Both the position numbers and the translations under genes were made by a program. The notes below the pieces were generated by a model. The model was not told the DNA's origin. It saw only the letters and a program-made list of their open reading frames with translations, and ran no database searches. 64,000 nucleotides of DNA, taken from assembly GCA_040901865.1 (NCBI GenBank), contig JBBDYD010000137.1, positions 1 through 64,000 on the forward strand. The letters run 5' to 3'. This stretch comes from JBBDYD01 sp040901865. GTDB lineage: Bacteria; Bacteroidota; Ignavibacteria; UBA10030. Positions 9,600-17,494 of the stretch are shown here, one piece after another (positions within the stretch are counted from its first letter, which is position 1; each line of letters starts with the position of its first letter).

Positions 9600-10700
9600 A
9601 TGTTTGCAGATGTGCGTGAAAAACTGAAGACGTTGGACGACAAGCTCACTGCGTTGAAGTCGTACCTGGATATCGAGCGCAAGCAAACCGACCTGGCCGA
9701 TCTCGAAGCACGAAGTGCCTCGTCTGATTTCTGGAATGATAATGTGGCGGCTCAAAAGATCATTCAGGAAATCAATGCAAGAAAGGAATGGGTGGAGGCT
9801 TATTCGAGCCTTGTCCAACTCTCCCGTGATTCGGGCATGCTGATCGATCTTGCCGAGGAGAGCAAGGAACAAGGGGTGCTCGCCGAAATTGAGCGTGACC
9901 TCAAAAAGCTCGATGGCGGAATTACGGCGCTTGAGTTCAAGAACATGTTGAGCGGAGAAGATGATGACCGCAACGCAATCATGATTATTCATTCGGGTGC
10001 GGGGGGGACGGAATCCCAGGACTGGGCGCAAATGCTCCTGAGGATGTACACCCGCTGGTCCGAGCGAAACGGATTCAAAGTGAGCCTTGTGGACATGTTG
10101 GATGGGGAAGGAGCGGGGATCAAGAGCGCGACAATGGAGATCTTTGGAAAGTTCGCCTACGGGTACTTGAAGGCGGAAAGCGGAGTCCACCGGCTTGTGC
10201 GGATATCACCCTTTGACGCCAATGCACGGCGGCATACGTCGTTTGCTTCCGTGTTTGTCTACCCGGAAGTGGAGGACGACATTGCAATAGAAATCAATCC
10301 CGCCGATCTGAGAATCGACACCTATCGGTCTGGAGGTAAGGGCGGCCAGAACGTCAACAAGGTGGAAACAGCCGTGCGCATTACGCATATCCCGACCAAC
10401 ATCGTGGTTGCATGTCAGCAGGAGCGTTCGCAGTTTCAAAACCGGGAGCGGGCTATGAAAATGCTCAGATCGCGGTTGTATCAACAGAGGAAAGAGGAAG
10501 AAGAAGCGAGGCTGAGTGCGATCGAGAGTACGAAGAAAAAAATTGAATGGGGGAGTCAGATCCGATCATACACGTTCCAGCCATACACCCTCGTGAAGGA
10601 TCATCGGACGGGGATCGAGACGAGCGATGTGCAGTCCGTCATGGATGGCGACATCGATGAGTTCATCAAGAGTTACCTCCTTGAATTTTCCAAACGATAA
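9600..10700 (+). CDS. prfB: Peptide chain release factor 2
   Basis: Recognises UGA and UAA and releases the finished peptide. It is 366 residues (E. coli 365). The SPF codon-recognition tripeptide is at 203-205 and the GGQ catalytic loop at 248-250 (YRSGGKGGQNVNKVE). I chose ATG 9600, which directly follows the upstream stop (TGATATG); ATG 9588 is also in frame. The region aligned with the well-known +1 frameshift site (near KSYLDIERK, residues 20-28) is read in one continuous frame with no internal UGA, so the classical autoregulatory frameshift is absent. Confidence 0.95.
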   Translation: MFADVREKLKTLDDKLTALKSYLDIERKQTDLADLEARSASSDFWNDNVAAQKIIQEINARKEWVEAYSSLVQLSRDSGMLIDLAEESKEQGVLAEIERDLKKLDGGITALEFKNMLSGEDDDRNAIMIIHSGAGGTESQDWAQMLLRMYTRWSERNGFKVSLVDMLDGEGAGIKSATMEIFGKFAYGYLKAESGVHRLVRISPFDANARRHTSFASVFVYPEVEDDIAIEINPADLRIDTYRSGGKGGQNVNKVETAVRITHIPTNIVVACQQERSQFQNRERAMKMLRSRLYQQRKEEEEARLSAIESTKKKIEWGSQIRSYTFQPYTLVKDHRTGIETSDVQSVMDGDIDEFIKSYLLEFSKR

Positions 10701-10718
10701 TTCTAATCCCTGCACCGG

Positions 10719-11942
10719 ATGAGTGTCTCTCTTTTTGTGGCCAGACGATTCCTGCTCTCCCGCCGCAATCGGGGGTTCATTTCCTTTATCACATTCTTTG
10801 CCGTCCTCGGTGTTACCCTCGGCGTTGCTTCACTTATTGTAACGCTCTCCATTCTACGCGGTTTTGAGACAACCATCAAAGAGAATGTCGTGGGGTTCAC
10901 TTCGCACATGCAAATTTTTGGATTTCAGAGCCAGCCCTTGATGAATCCGGAATCGAGCATGAGAAGAGTATCTGAAAAGTTTCCCGGCGTCAAAGCCATG
11001 GCGCCCTACGTGGCCCGCGAGGGCATGATCCGCTCGGACGCCGGGATCGACGGCGTTCTGATCAAGGGGATCGATCCGCATAACGATGTATCATCGGTGA
11101 GAAAACACATCGTCGCCGGTGTGTATGATCTCGCTGTCAGGGATTCTGGGATTCAGCAAGTCACCATTGGGAAACGTCTCGCTGAACGTCTTCAGGTAGG
11201 AATAGGGGATGAAGTATTGCTCTTTGCGTTGGGTGGATCCAGTCTGGACCTCTCACAGGCCCGGATCATGCGGTTCATTGTTTCGGGAATTTATGAGACC
11301 GGGATGGAGGAGTATGACGCAAGCTACGTGTACATCCATCTCCGGAGTGCACAACTTCTCTTTCAATATGGTTCGGCCGTTTCAGGATTCGACATCCTTG
11401 TCTATGACGTTGCCACTCTACCGGACCTCGTTCAGGAGATTCCGTCCGTTCTTGGATATCCGCATTATGGGCGCACAATGTTTCAGATGTATCGCAACCT
11501 CTTTTCCTGGATCGATCTCCAGAAGAAACAGGTTCCGATTATCCTCGCGTTGATTATCGTCGTTGCAACGGTTAATGTGATCGGCACGCTTCTTATGATG
11601 GTTCTCGAGAAAACGAAGGAGATCGCAGTATTGCGTACGTTGGGTGCCACGCGCTCAACTGTCAGCCGTATTTTCCTGCTCCAGGGAACGCTCATCGGGT
11701 TTCTCGGAACGGCTCTGGGAACCATCCTTGGATACGGCCTTTGCTGGTTGGAAACAACCTACCGCTTGATTTCCCTTCCTTCCGGAATCTATTATATGTC
11801 TCATGTTCCGATTGAGCACCATTGGTCTGATGCCGCGGTGGTATGCGGATCGGCGCTGATGCTCTGTTATCTCTGTTCGCTTATCCCATCCCGCCTGGCA
11901 GGAAAGCGGGACCCGGTTGAACTCCTCCGCTTTGCAGTATGA
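10719..11942 (+). CDS. lolC: Lipoprotein-releasing ABC transporter permease, LolC/LolE family
   Basis: 407-residue inner-membrane permease of the FtsX/MacB fold. One transmembrane helix lies near residues 20-45, a large periplasmic domain spans about 50-270, and three helices at about 275-395 carry the FtsX region (VLEKTKEIAVLRTLGATRSTV). It pairs with the next permease and LolD to extract lipoproteins from the inner membrane. Which of the two is LolC and which LolE cannot be decided by eye. It overlaps the next gene by four bases. Confidence 0.88.
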   Translation: MSVSLFVARRFLLSRRNRGFISFITFFAVLGVTLGVASLIVTLSILRGFETTIKENVVGFTSHMQIFGFQSQPLMNPESSMRRVSEKFPGVKAMAPYVAREGMIRSDAGIDGVLIKGIDPHNDVSSVRKHIVAGVYDLAVRDSGIQQVTIGKRLAERLQVGIGDEVLLFALGGSSLDLSQARIMRFIVSGIYETGMEEYDASYVYIHLRSAQLLFQYGSAVSGFDILVYDVATLPDLVQEIPSVLGYPHYGRTMFQMYRNLFSWIDLQKKQVPIILALIIVVATVNVIGTLLMMVLEKTKEIAVLRTLGATRSTVSRIFLLQGTLIGFLGTALGTILGYGLCWLETTYRLISLPSGIYYMSHVPIEHHWSDAAVVCGSALMLCYLCSLIPSRLAGKRDPVELLRFAV

Positions 11943-13165
11943 ACATTGAGCAATCCATAGCGCTCCGGTACCTCATCTCGAAGCGCCGAATAACATTTGT
12001 CACGGCGATTTCTTTTATTTCCATCATTGGCGTCATGGTGGGTGTGGCGGCCCTTGTCGTGGTGTTGTCGGTGTTCAACGGGTTTAACGGACTGGTCACT
12101 TCCATTCTGGTCGGTTTTGATCCGCACCTCCGGATTGAAGGGAAGGAACTTCGGGAACGGGATTCCTATGAGTCACTCACGAAAGAACTTCAGACATTGC
12201 CGATGGTTCAGGGGTACGCGCCCTTTGTCATGGGGAAGGCTCTTGTAGTTTCGCGGAGCGTCAACCGGGTGATCAATGTCAAAGGGATGGATGAGGCGAC
12301 GATCGATGCTGTTTCCGGACTAAGAGGAACGATGGTACTGGGAGAGTTGAGTTTTCGGGGGGCGAAGGGGAACGGAATGGTCATCGGGCTTACGCTTGCA
12401 GATCGGCTTGGAGTGGTCAGTGGCGACACAGTTTCCGTGGTGAGTCCCGCCGGGTCGGAACCGGCCCTCCTCCAACGTGGACAGCCACTGATTCGCCGGT
12501 TTGTGATTACAGGTATCTATGAGTCCAACAACAAAGAGTATGATGCACTGTATTCTTTTGTAAGTCTCACCGCTGGTCAGGAACTGTTTGAGCTGAACGG
12601 GAAGATCCACGGCCTGGAAGTCCGGCTGTCGGACCTTGATGAAACAAATGATGTTGCGTCCGAACTCACGGAACGGTACGGAGCATCCTTCAGAATCCTG
12701 ACGTGGTATGATCTGCATCGCGAATTGTATTCGGTTATGGAAATTGAGCGATGGATGGCCTACGTTATTCTCTGCCTCATCATTGGCGTGGCATCGTTCA
12801 ATCTTCTCGGCTCGCTCACCATTTCTGTGATTGAGAAGACCCGTGATATCGGGATTCTCAAGGCGATGGGTGCAAATCGGGGTCTTGTTCAACGAATTTT
12901 CATGTATCAAGGTCTCTTGGTAGGGATCCTTGGATCGATTGGGGGATTGGTGCTTGGGATCGTGATCGTGATACTTCAAAAGGAGTTTCATTTAGTGCCC
13001 CTCGATCCGACAGTCTACATCATTCCGGCCATCCCGGTGGAAATCCGCGTAATGGATATTGTCCTCGTGCCGCTTACGGCAATCGGACTTTCCTCTCTTG
13101 CGGCCCTCTATCCTTCGCGGCGCGCCGGATCTTTGATACCTGTGGAGGCAATACGATGGGAGTAA
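11939..13165 (+). CDS. lolE: Lipoprotein-releasing ABC transporter permease, LolC/LolE family
   Basis: 408 residues with the same plan as the preceding permease: an N-terminal helix near 22-47 (a glycine- and valine-rich stretch), a periplasmic domain, and three C-terminal helices with the FtsX-type cytoplasmic loop VIEKTRDIGILKAMGANRGL. The start ATG overlaps the upstream stop (ATGA), and its own stop lies inside the start region of lolD, so the three subunits are translationally coupled. The symbol is assigned by position only. Confidence 0.88.
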   Translation: MNIEQSIALRYLISKRRITFVTAISFISIIGVMVGVAALVVVLSVFNGFNGLVTSILVGFDPHLRIEGKELRERDSYESLTKELQTLPMVQGYAPFVMGKALVVSRSVNRVINVKGMDEATIDAVSGLRGTMVLGELSFRGAKGNGMVIGLTLADRLGVVSGDTVSVVSPAGSEPALLQRGQPLIRRFVITGIYESNNKEYDALYSFVSLTAGQELFELNGKIHGLEVRLSDLDETNDVASELTERYGASFRILTWYDLHRELYSVMEIERWMAYVILCLIIGVASFNLLGSLTISVIEKTRDIGILKAMGANRGLVQRIFMYQGLLVGILGSIGGLVLGIVIVILQKEFHLVPLDPTVYIIPAIPVEIRVMDIVLVPLTAIGLSSLAALYPSRRAGSLIPVEAIRWE

Positions 13166-13869
13166 CACGGCGTCCGACTTTTGTCAAGGGAGAAGGCCTT
13201 TGGAAGGAATACTCAACGGGAACGAATTTGGTCGTGGAGGTCCTGAAAGGGGCGGACATCGAGATCAAGCAGGGTGAAATCGTTGTTGTCATCGGACCGT
13301 CAGGCTCGGGCAAGAGCACCCTTCTCCACATCCTGGGCGGATTGGATCATCCGACAAAAGGACTGGTCTCGGTGGGCGGACAGAATCTCTTCACCCTCGG
13401 AGAGGAACAACGTTCATTGTTCAGAAACACGAAACTCGGGTTCATTTTCCAATTTCACCATCTTCTCCCTGAGTTTACCGCCCTTGAGAACGTGGCGATG
13501 CCCGCGCTTGTCAAGGGAGAGCAGATGAAGCAGATCCGACTGCGGGCCGAGAGCCTTTTGCAGGAGGTCGGATTGGGTGACCGAACTACGCACAAACCCG
13601 GGGAGCTTTCTGGTGGTGAACAACAGCGTGTGGCGGTAGCCCGTGCGTTGATGAATGATCCGGTCCTGGTCCTTGCCGATGAGCCATCGGGCAACCTGGA
13701 TGAAGAGAATGGGGCACGACTACACAAGTTGCTGGTGGATCTTGCGAGACGAAAAGGCCTGACGGTGGTTTTTGCAACACATAATCCCGACCTGACAAAA
13801 CGTGGGGACAGGATTCTGCGCTTACAGGAAGGGAAACTCACGGCTGTGCGACATATGTCTCACAATTGA
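13156..13869 (+). CDS. lolD: Lipoprotein-releasing ABC transporter ATPase
   Basis: 237-residue ATPase of the MacB/LolD group. Walker A is GPSGSGKST near residues 48-56, the signature is LSGGEQQRVAVARAL near 154-168, and Walker B is VLVLADEPSGNLD near 172-184. It overlaps the upstream permease by ten bases. It powers lipoprotein transfer to periplasmic carriers; Lnt, encoded downstream at 18075, makes the triacylated substrate. A stem-loop pair and terminator follow. Confidence 0.93.
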   Translation: MGVTRRPTFVKGEGLWKEYSTGTNLVVEVLKGADIEIKQGEIVVVIGPSGSGKSTLLHILGGLDHPTKGLVSVGGQNLFTLGEEQRSLFRNTKLGFIFQFHHLLPEFTALENVAMPALVKGEQMKQIRLRAESLLQEVGLGDRTTHKPGELSGGEQQRVAVARALMNDPVLVLADEPSGNLDEENGARLHKLLVDLARRKGLTVVFATHNPDLTKRGDRILRLQEGKLTAVRHMSHN

Positions 13870-13876
13870 AGTGCGC

Positions 13877-13905
13877 TTGACTTTCTGGCAAAAATGAATA
13901 GATTT
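13877..13905 (+). promoter_or_regulatory. Candidate promoter upstream of tandem hairpins
   Basis: TTGACT at 13877-13882 and TAGATTT at 13899-13905 (TTG-N19-TAGATTT). If used, transcription would begin near 13911 and pass through both hairpins before the small membrane protein gene at 14014. Confidence 0.35.
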
Positions 13906-13920
13906 CTAACCAGGTCGTGT

Positions 13921-13944
13921 CGACAGTATCTCCCCTGACTGTCG
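13921..13944 (+). other. Stem-loop upstream of terminator
   Basis: CGACAGT (13921-13927) pairs perfectly with ACTGTCG (13938-13944) around a ten-base loop. No T tract follows it. It sits 14 bases before a true terminator hairpin, so two hairpins stand in tandem between lolD and the next gene. Confidence 0.5.
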
Positions 13945-13958
13945 GCAATAAAACGGCC

Positions 13959-13989
13959 AAGCCCGGCGTTTCCCCAACGCTGGGCTTTT
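13959..13989 (+). terminator. Intrinsic terminator after lolCED
   Basis: AAGCCCGGCGTT (13959-13970) pairs with AACGCTGGGCTT (13975-13986) with one mismatch and a four-base loop, running into T at 13985-13989. It ends 24 bases before the next start codon, so it either ends the lol operon or acts in the leader of the next gene. Confidence 0.85.
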
Positions 13990-14013
13990 TGTTACGGGAG
14001 AGAGGAAAGTCGA

Positions 14014-14274
14014 ATGTCAAAAGAAACGCAAAAGAAGAAAACCGTCGTGCACTCGCTTCCGCTCACGACACGGAATTATCAAATTCTTGGACTTGCCCTG
14101 CTTTGCATTGTTCTGGGATACATTGCGCTCTCTCAGGAACCTTGGGATGGAACACTACCACTTGTCGTTGCGCCCATCCTTCTGTTTCTCGGATATTGCG
14201 TTCTGGTTCCGGTCGCAATTCTCTACAGGCGGCGAGAGGAACAACAGCCAGCCGAGCCTGGGACCACAAGATGA
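14014..14274 (+). CDS. Small two-helix membrane protein, DUF3098-like
   Basis: 86 residues. A polar N-terminus (residues 1-22) precedes two hydrophobic helices at about 24-40 and 49-71, and a charged tail ends the protein. The pattern of helix, short loop with a proline, then LAPI-like VVAPILLFLGYCVLVPVAIL resembles DUF3098 proteins common in Bacteroidota. Function unknown. GAGAGAGGAAAG before the ATG gives a weak ribosome site. The gene lies alone between the lol terminator and the tRNA genes. Confidence 0.7.
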   Translation: MSKETQKKKTVVHSLPLTTRNYQILGLALLCIVLGYIALSQEPWDGTLPLVVAPILLFLGYCVLVPVAILYRRREEQQPAEPGTTR

Positions 14275-14294
14275 GTGAGGCAGGGGGGAACGTA

Positions 14295-14325
14295 TTTGAC
14301 CCGGGGGACTGTTTCATGTACATTG
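14295..14325 (+). promoter_or_regulatory. Candidate promoter of the tRNA-Lys/tRNA-Leu unit
   Basis: TTTG at 14295-14298, then 20 bases, then TACATTG at 14319-14325, ending 17 bases before the tRNA-Lys gene. It is one of five sites here with identical TTG-N20-TAnnTT spacing. Confidence 0.55.
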
Positions 14326-14342
14326 GGTCACGAAACCGATAC

Positions 14343-14414
14343 GAGCGTGTAGCTCAGGGGTAGAGCATCTGCCTTTTAAGCAGAGGGTCGGTGGTTCGAG
14401 CCCACCCACGCTCA
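14343..14414 (+). tRNA. tRNA-Lys(UUU)
   Basis: A full cloverleaf of 72 bases. Acceptor GAGCGTG pairs with CACGCTC, the D arm is GCTC/GAGC, and the anticodon stem TCTGC/GCAGA holds the loop CTTTTAA with anticodon TTT. The T arm is GGTGG-TTCGAGC-CCACC, and the discriminator is A. CCA follows directly in the DNA at 14415-14417, so the 3' end is encoded. Confidence 0.97.
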
Positions 14415-14444
14415 CCATGGAAAATTGTAAAGGAAAAATGGAAG

Positions 14445-14501
14445 ATTGGGAAGTGACATCATGGATCTCCAATTTTTCTTTGCCAATTTCCGATTCCCAA
14501 T
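14445..14501. repeat. Imperfect inverted repeat between the tRNA genes
   Basis: ATTGGGAA at 14445-14452 is the reverse complement of TTCCCAAT at 14494-14501, and the A/G-rich left flank (14418-14444) is loosely complementary to the T/C-rich stretch at 14470-14493. It could fold in the precursor RNA or be the remnant of a small mobile repeat. No ends or target duplication are visible. Confidence 0.35.
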
Positions 14502-14506
14502 GTTTT

Positions 14507-14590
14507 GCCCGGATGGTGGAACTGGCAGACACACCGTCTTGAGGGGGCGGCGCCCGAAAGGGTATGCGAGTTCAAGTCTCGCTCCGGGCA
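14507..14590 (+). tRNA. tRNA-Leu(GAG)
   Basis: 84 bases with a long variable arm, as expected for leucine. Acceptor GCCCGGA pairs with TCCGGGC. The anticodon stem CCGTC/GGCGG (one G-U pair) encloses TTGAGGG with anticodon GAG. The T loop TTCAAGT is present and the discriminator is A. The next bases are CAA, so CCA is not encoded, unlike the neighbouring tRNA-Lys. Confidence 0.95.
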
Positions 14591-14622
14591 CAATGTCGAA
14601 CAATAGAAGGAGTCCTCTAAGG

Positions 14623-15390
14623 ATGAGACGAATAGTATCAGCGCTGGTAGGCATTTCAGTAATGTTTGCACTTGCTGTGGGTCAGTCACCGCCGGATCCC
14701 AACGAGAATGTGGCAAAAAAGCTTTTCAACGAAGGCAATGATCTTTTCAAGGCCGGGAATTACACGGCTGCAATTGAAAAGTGCAAAGCCGCGCTGGCCC
14801 TCGCACAGGACTACCGCTACCAATATTTGTTGGGATTATCCTACAAGAACAGCAAGCAGTATCCTGAGGCAGTCGCTGCGCTGAAGGCATCCATTGGACT
14901 CAACGGTGGATTCGCCGGGGCGCATAACGCTGTTGGCGGATTGTATTTGACTCGGGGCGAATTTGAGGAGGCGATTGGTTCATTTAAGACAGCGCTGAAG
15001 GTTGATCCAAGACTTAAGCCGGCGCAAAAGGGGATATCGGAAGCGTACGTCGGTAAAGGGCAAGAGCTGATGGATCAGGGCAACTATGAAAAGGCGGGAG
15101 AACTGATTGACGAAGCCCTTCTGCAACACTCCGAAAATCCCAAGCTCTATCTTCTCGCGGCAAGAATCTACAATCGTTTGGAGCAGCCCGAAAAAGCGAT
15201 CGATGTTGCTAATGAGTCCTTGAAGCAGAAAAAAGGAAGGTCAAAAGGAGCAGAGTATTTCGAAATCGGAGTGGCGTACAAGAAAATGAACGAGATTGCA
15301 AAGGCACGCATGGCGTTCGCTGAGGCCAGCAAAGATCCATCGTATAGCCGAAACGCTCAGTACGAACTCGAGGGCCTGAGAGGAAAGTAA
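14623..15390 (+). CDS. Secreted TPR-repeat protein
   Basis: 255 residues. A signal peptide covers about 1-20 (MRRIVSALVGISVMFALAVG), then about six tetratricopeptide repeats run to the end. Examples are FNEGNDLFKAGNYTAAIEK (about 35-53) and LYLTRGEFEEAIGSFKTALK (about 107-126). TPR proteins scaffold other proteins; the partner is unknown. The start is ATG 14623, ten bases after AAGGAG; an earlier in-frame ATG at 14593 lies right at the tRNA-Leu 3' end and is less likely. A strong terminator follows. Confidence 0.85.
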   Translation: MRRIVSALVGISVMFALAVGQSPPDPNENVAKKLFNEGNDLFKAGNYTAAIEKCKAALALAQDYRYQYLLGLSYKNSKQYPEAVAALKASIGLNGGFAGAHNAVGGLYLTRGEFEEAIGSFKTALKVDPRLKPAQKGISEAYVGKGQELMDQGNYEKAGELIDEALLQHSENPKLYLLAARIYNRLEQPEKAIDVANESLKQKKGRSKGAEYFEIGVAYKKMNEIAKARMAFAEASKDPSYSRNAQYELEGLRGK

Positions 15391-15415
15391 CAGGTTGCGA
15401 TGTACCTCAAAAGAG

Positions 15416-15446
15416 AAGGGACGAGACGGTTCGTCCCTTTTTTTTT
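15416..15446 (+). terminator. Intrinsic terminator after the TPR gene
   Basis: AAGGGACGA (15416-15424) pairs perfectly with TCGTCCCTT (15431-15439) and runs into nine T (15438-15446). The next start codon is only 14 bases beyond, with no room for a promoter in between. Confidence 0.9.
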
Positions 15447-15460
15447 GATCCTGCGAAACC

Positions 15461-16066
15461 ATGAAACCAAGACAACAAAGAGAGCGGTTCGTTGTGATCC
15501 TGAGCGCCCTATACGCGGTCGGAAAAGGAAGGAATGTGGAATCCTGGCTGCCCTTCACGAGTGACTCCGTCCGCCCGGGACGCCGCTTTCTTGAGGAACT
15601 CTTCATTCACCTCTCATTGATTCTTGGATTTCCGACCATGATTGACGGATTGGAAAAACTATCACGGCTGTACCCGCCCAATTCACAATTGCCTAAGAGC
15701 ACCAATGCGCGCAACGGCCTTGCCATTCTTCGAAGAGTCTATGGTGATCAGACGAAAAAACTTCTGACGAATTTGCGCGCCCTTCATCCTGAACTGCCGG
15801 CATGGGTTGTGAAGGATGTCTATGGAAAAGTGTTCTCAAGGAGAGGAATGAGCCTGCGCGAACGTGAACTGTGCAATGTCGTCGTGCTTTCGTTTCAGAA
15901 TCTCGAGAAACAGTTGCGATCGCATATCCGTGGAGCTCAACGAGCTGGCATGTCGTTGCCCGATCTGCGCAAAGCCTTGCTGTTGGCTCAACGGGTGACG
16001 GGTCGAAGGGAACTTCGGGCAATCGAACTTCTCCGTCCGGTTGTGTCTCAAAAGAAGAAGACGTAA
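15461..16066 (+). CDS. Carboxymuconolactone decarboxylase-like protein
   Basis: 201 residues. The second half (about residues 110-165) fits the CMD family: VYGKVFSRRGMSLRERELCNVV followed by QLRSHIRGAQRAGMS. The AhpD-type CxxC redox pair is absent, so peroxidase-partner activity is unlikely. The first 80 residues match nothing I recognise and the protein is longer than simple CMD proteins. It begins 14 bases after the previous terminator without a clear ribosome site, and heads the long gene run that ends at trpG. Confidence 0.65.
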   Translation: MKPRQQRERFVVILSALYAVGKGRNVESWLPFTSDSVRPGRRFLEELFIHLSLILGFPTMIDGLEKLSRLYPPNSQLPKSTNARNGLAILRRVYGDQTKKLLTNLRALHPELPAWVVKDVYGKVFSRRGMSLRERELCNVVVLSFQNLEKQLRSHIRGAQRAGMSLPDLRKALLLAQRVTGRRELRAIELLRPVVSQKKKT

Positions 16067-16086
16067 GTTCTCCTGACGCAGACCTC

Positions 16087-16359
16087 ATGCAAACAAGAGC
16101 CGTCATTATTGTCCGTGGTCTTGTTCAGGGAGTGGGGTTTCGCTACTACATTCGAAGGGCCGCTTCGTCCACCGGCCTTTCCGGGTGCGCGGAAAACCTG
16201 GTGAATGGTGATGTCAGGATCATTGCAGAAGGGGAACGAGGACTCATCGAGGATCTTGTTAAATCAGCCCGTATTGGCCCTCGAGGCTCCCATGTCGCCG
16301 GAGTGACCGTTGAGTGGGAACAGCCCAAAAACGATTTTCAGGGATTTGAAATCCGGTAA
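16087..16359 (+). CDS. acyP: Acylphosphatase
   Basis: Hydrolyses acyl phosphates; 90 residues, the usual size. The phosphate loop VRGLVQGVGFR ends with catalytic Arg19, and catalytic Asn37 lies in CAENLVNGDV. The start ATG 16087 gives the standard length. The last base of its stop is the first base of the ispF start (TAATG), showing tight coupling. Confidence 0.92.
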   Translation: MQTRAVIIVRGLVQGVGFRYYIRRAASSTGLSGCAENLVNGDVRIIAEGERGLIEDLVKSARIGPRGSHVAGVTVEWEQPKNDFQGFEIR

Positions 16360-16850
16360 TGAACTATAACGCACCGCGGATTGGTATTGGATATGATGTG
16401 CATCGATTTGCCCCCGGACGGAAATTGATCCTCGGAGGTGTTCGCATTCCGTCGGAAGAGGGTCTGCTCGGTCATTCTGATGCGGATGTTCTCCTTCACG
16501 CAGTGTGTGATGCACTGCTCGGTGCGGCCGCCCTTGGAGATATCGGGAAACACTTCCCTGACTCAGCGAGGCGATACAAGAATATTTCTTCTTTGACGCT
16601 GCTGAAGCAGGTCGCGGGAAAAATAAGAAAACGGAAGTACTTGGTTGGGAATATTGATGTCACGGTGGTCCTCGAATCCCCGAGGATCAGGCCATACGTT
16701 TCCCGGATGGAGAAAAACATCGGCCGATGCCTGGGTGTCCCGGCGAATCGAATTTCCGTGAAGGCGACGAGCAACGAAGGTCTTGGGTTCGCTGGTCGAA
16801 AAGAGGGATGCGCCGCTGTTGCCGTAGCCTGCCTTGTCTCGCTGGAGTGA
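16359..16850 (+). CDS. ispF: 2-C-methyl-D-erythritol 2,4-cyclodiphosphate synthase
   Basis: Fifth enzyme of the MEP isoprenoid route; 163 residues. The metal-site motif YDVHRF is near residue 11, HSDADVLLHAVCDALLGA at about 42-59, and the substrate loop SNEGLGFAGRKEG near 141-153. The trimeric zinc enzyme cyclises CDP-ME 2-phosphate. The DedA gene begins immediately downstream. Confidence 0.96.
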   Translation: MNYNAPRIGIGYDVHRFAPGRKLILGGVRIPSEEGLLGHSDADVLLHAVCDALLGAAALGDIGKHFPDSARRYKNISSLTLLKQVAGKIRKRKYLVGNIDVTVVLESPRIRPYVSRMEKNIGRCLGVPANRISVKATSNEGLGFAGRKEGCAAVAVACLVSLE

Positions 16851-16855
16851 CTTCT

Positions 16856-17494
16856 GTGGATTCCATCATCGAAAGCCTGCTTGCCATGAACCCTCTGTGG
16901 GTGTACTGCGCGGTGGCAGGTATAGCCTATATTGAAAATCTGCTCCCCCCGTTTCCCTCCGATGTGGCTATTGTTGCCGCAGCCTCCTTGATCGGATTCG
17001 GAACGATCGACTTTGTTGTACTCCTCGTCGTTGCCACGGTCGGCAGCACCCTCGGGTTCGTTACAATGTATCGTCTCGGCGACTGGTTTGGGGACAAGGT
17101 CCTCGAAACGGGGAAAATCCCCTTTGTTCCGATTGAGAACGTACATAAAGTCGAAACCTGGTTCCGCAAATACGGGTACTGGGTGATCGTCGTCAACAGG
17201 TTCCTGGCCGGAACAAGGGCCGTTGTTTCGTTCTTTGCAGGGATGTCGGAATTGTCCCTCTGGAAGACGACTATGCTGTCATTCGTAAGCGCCCTGATGT
17301 GGAATACCATACTTATATTCGCGGGAAAAGCGCTGGGGGACAACTGGTCGGAGATTGCTATTTACCTTGAAACATACAGCAAAGCAGCTACATTGGCCGT
17401 TCTCATGATTGCTCTCGTCGTCGTCGCGCGTTATTACTATAAAAATCAACAATCCCAGAAGACTACGGTCGGCACAAACGGCAAGAATCCGTGA
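16856..17494 (+). CDS. DedA-family membrane protein
   Basis: About 212 residues, an integral membrane protein of the DedA/SNARE-associated family, implicated in undecaprenyl phosphate or phospholipid flipping. Visible motifs are LPPFPSDVAIVAA near the N-terminus and NRFLAGTRAVVSFFAGMS near 115-132, with several hydrophobic helices. I chose GTG 16856, eight bases after GGAG; GTG 16847, overlapping the ispF stop, is an alternative. A PAP2 phosphatase follows with a one-base overlap, fitting a shared role in undecaprenyl recycling. Confidence 0.85.
   Translation: MDSIIESLLAMNPLWVYCAVAGIAYIENLLPPFPSDVAIVAAASLIGFGTIDFVVLLVVATVGSTLGFVTMYRLGDWFGDKVLETGKIPFVPIENVHKVETWFRKYGYWVIVVNRFLAGTRAVVSFFAGMSELSLWKTTMLSFVSALMWNTILIFAGKALGDNWSEIAIYLETYSKAATLAVLMIALVVVARYYYKNQQSQKTTVGTNGKNP

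Noticed and set aside
9660..9680. Programmed frameshift in prfB
   Set aside because: No in-frame UGA and no frame change in the expected region.
14446..14622. Longer N-terminus for the TPR protein
   Set aside because: The extension would translate through tRNA-Leu; ATG 14623 has a good ribosome site and a signal peptide.
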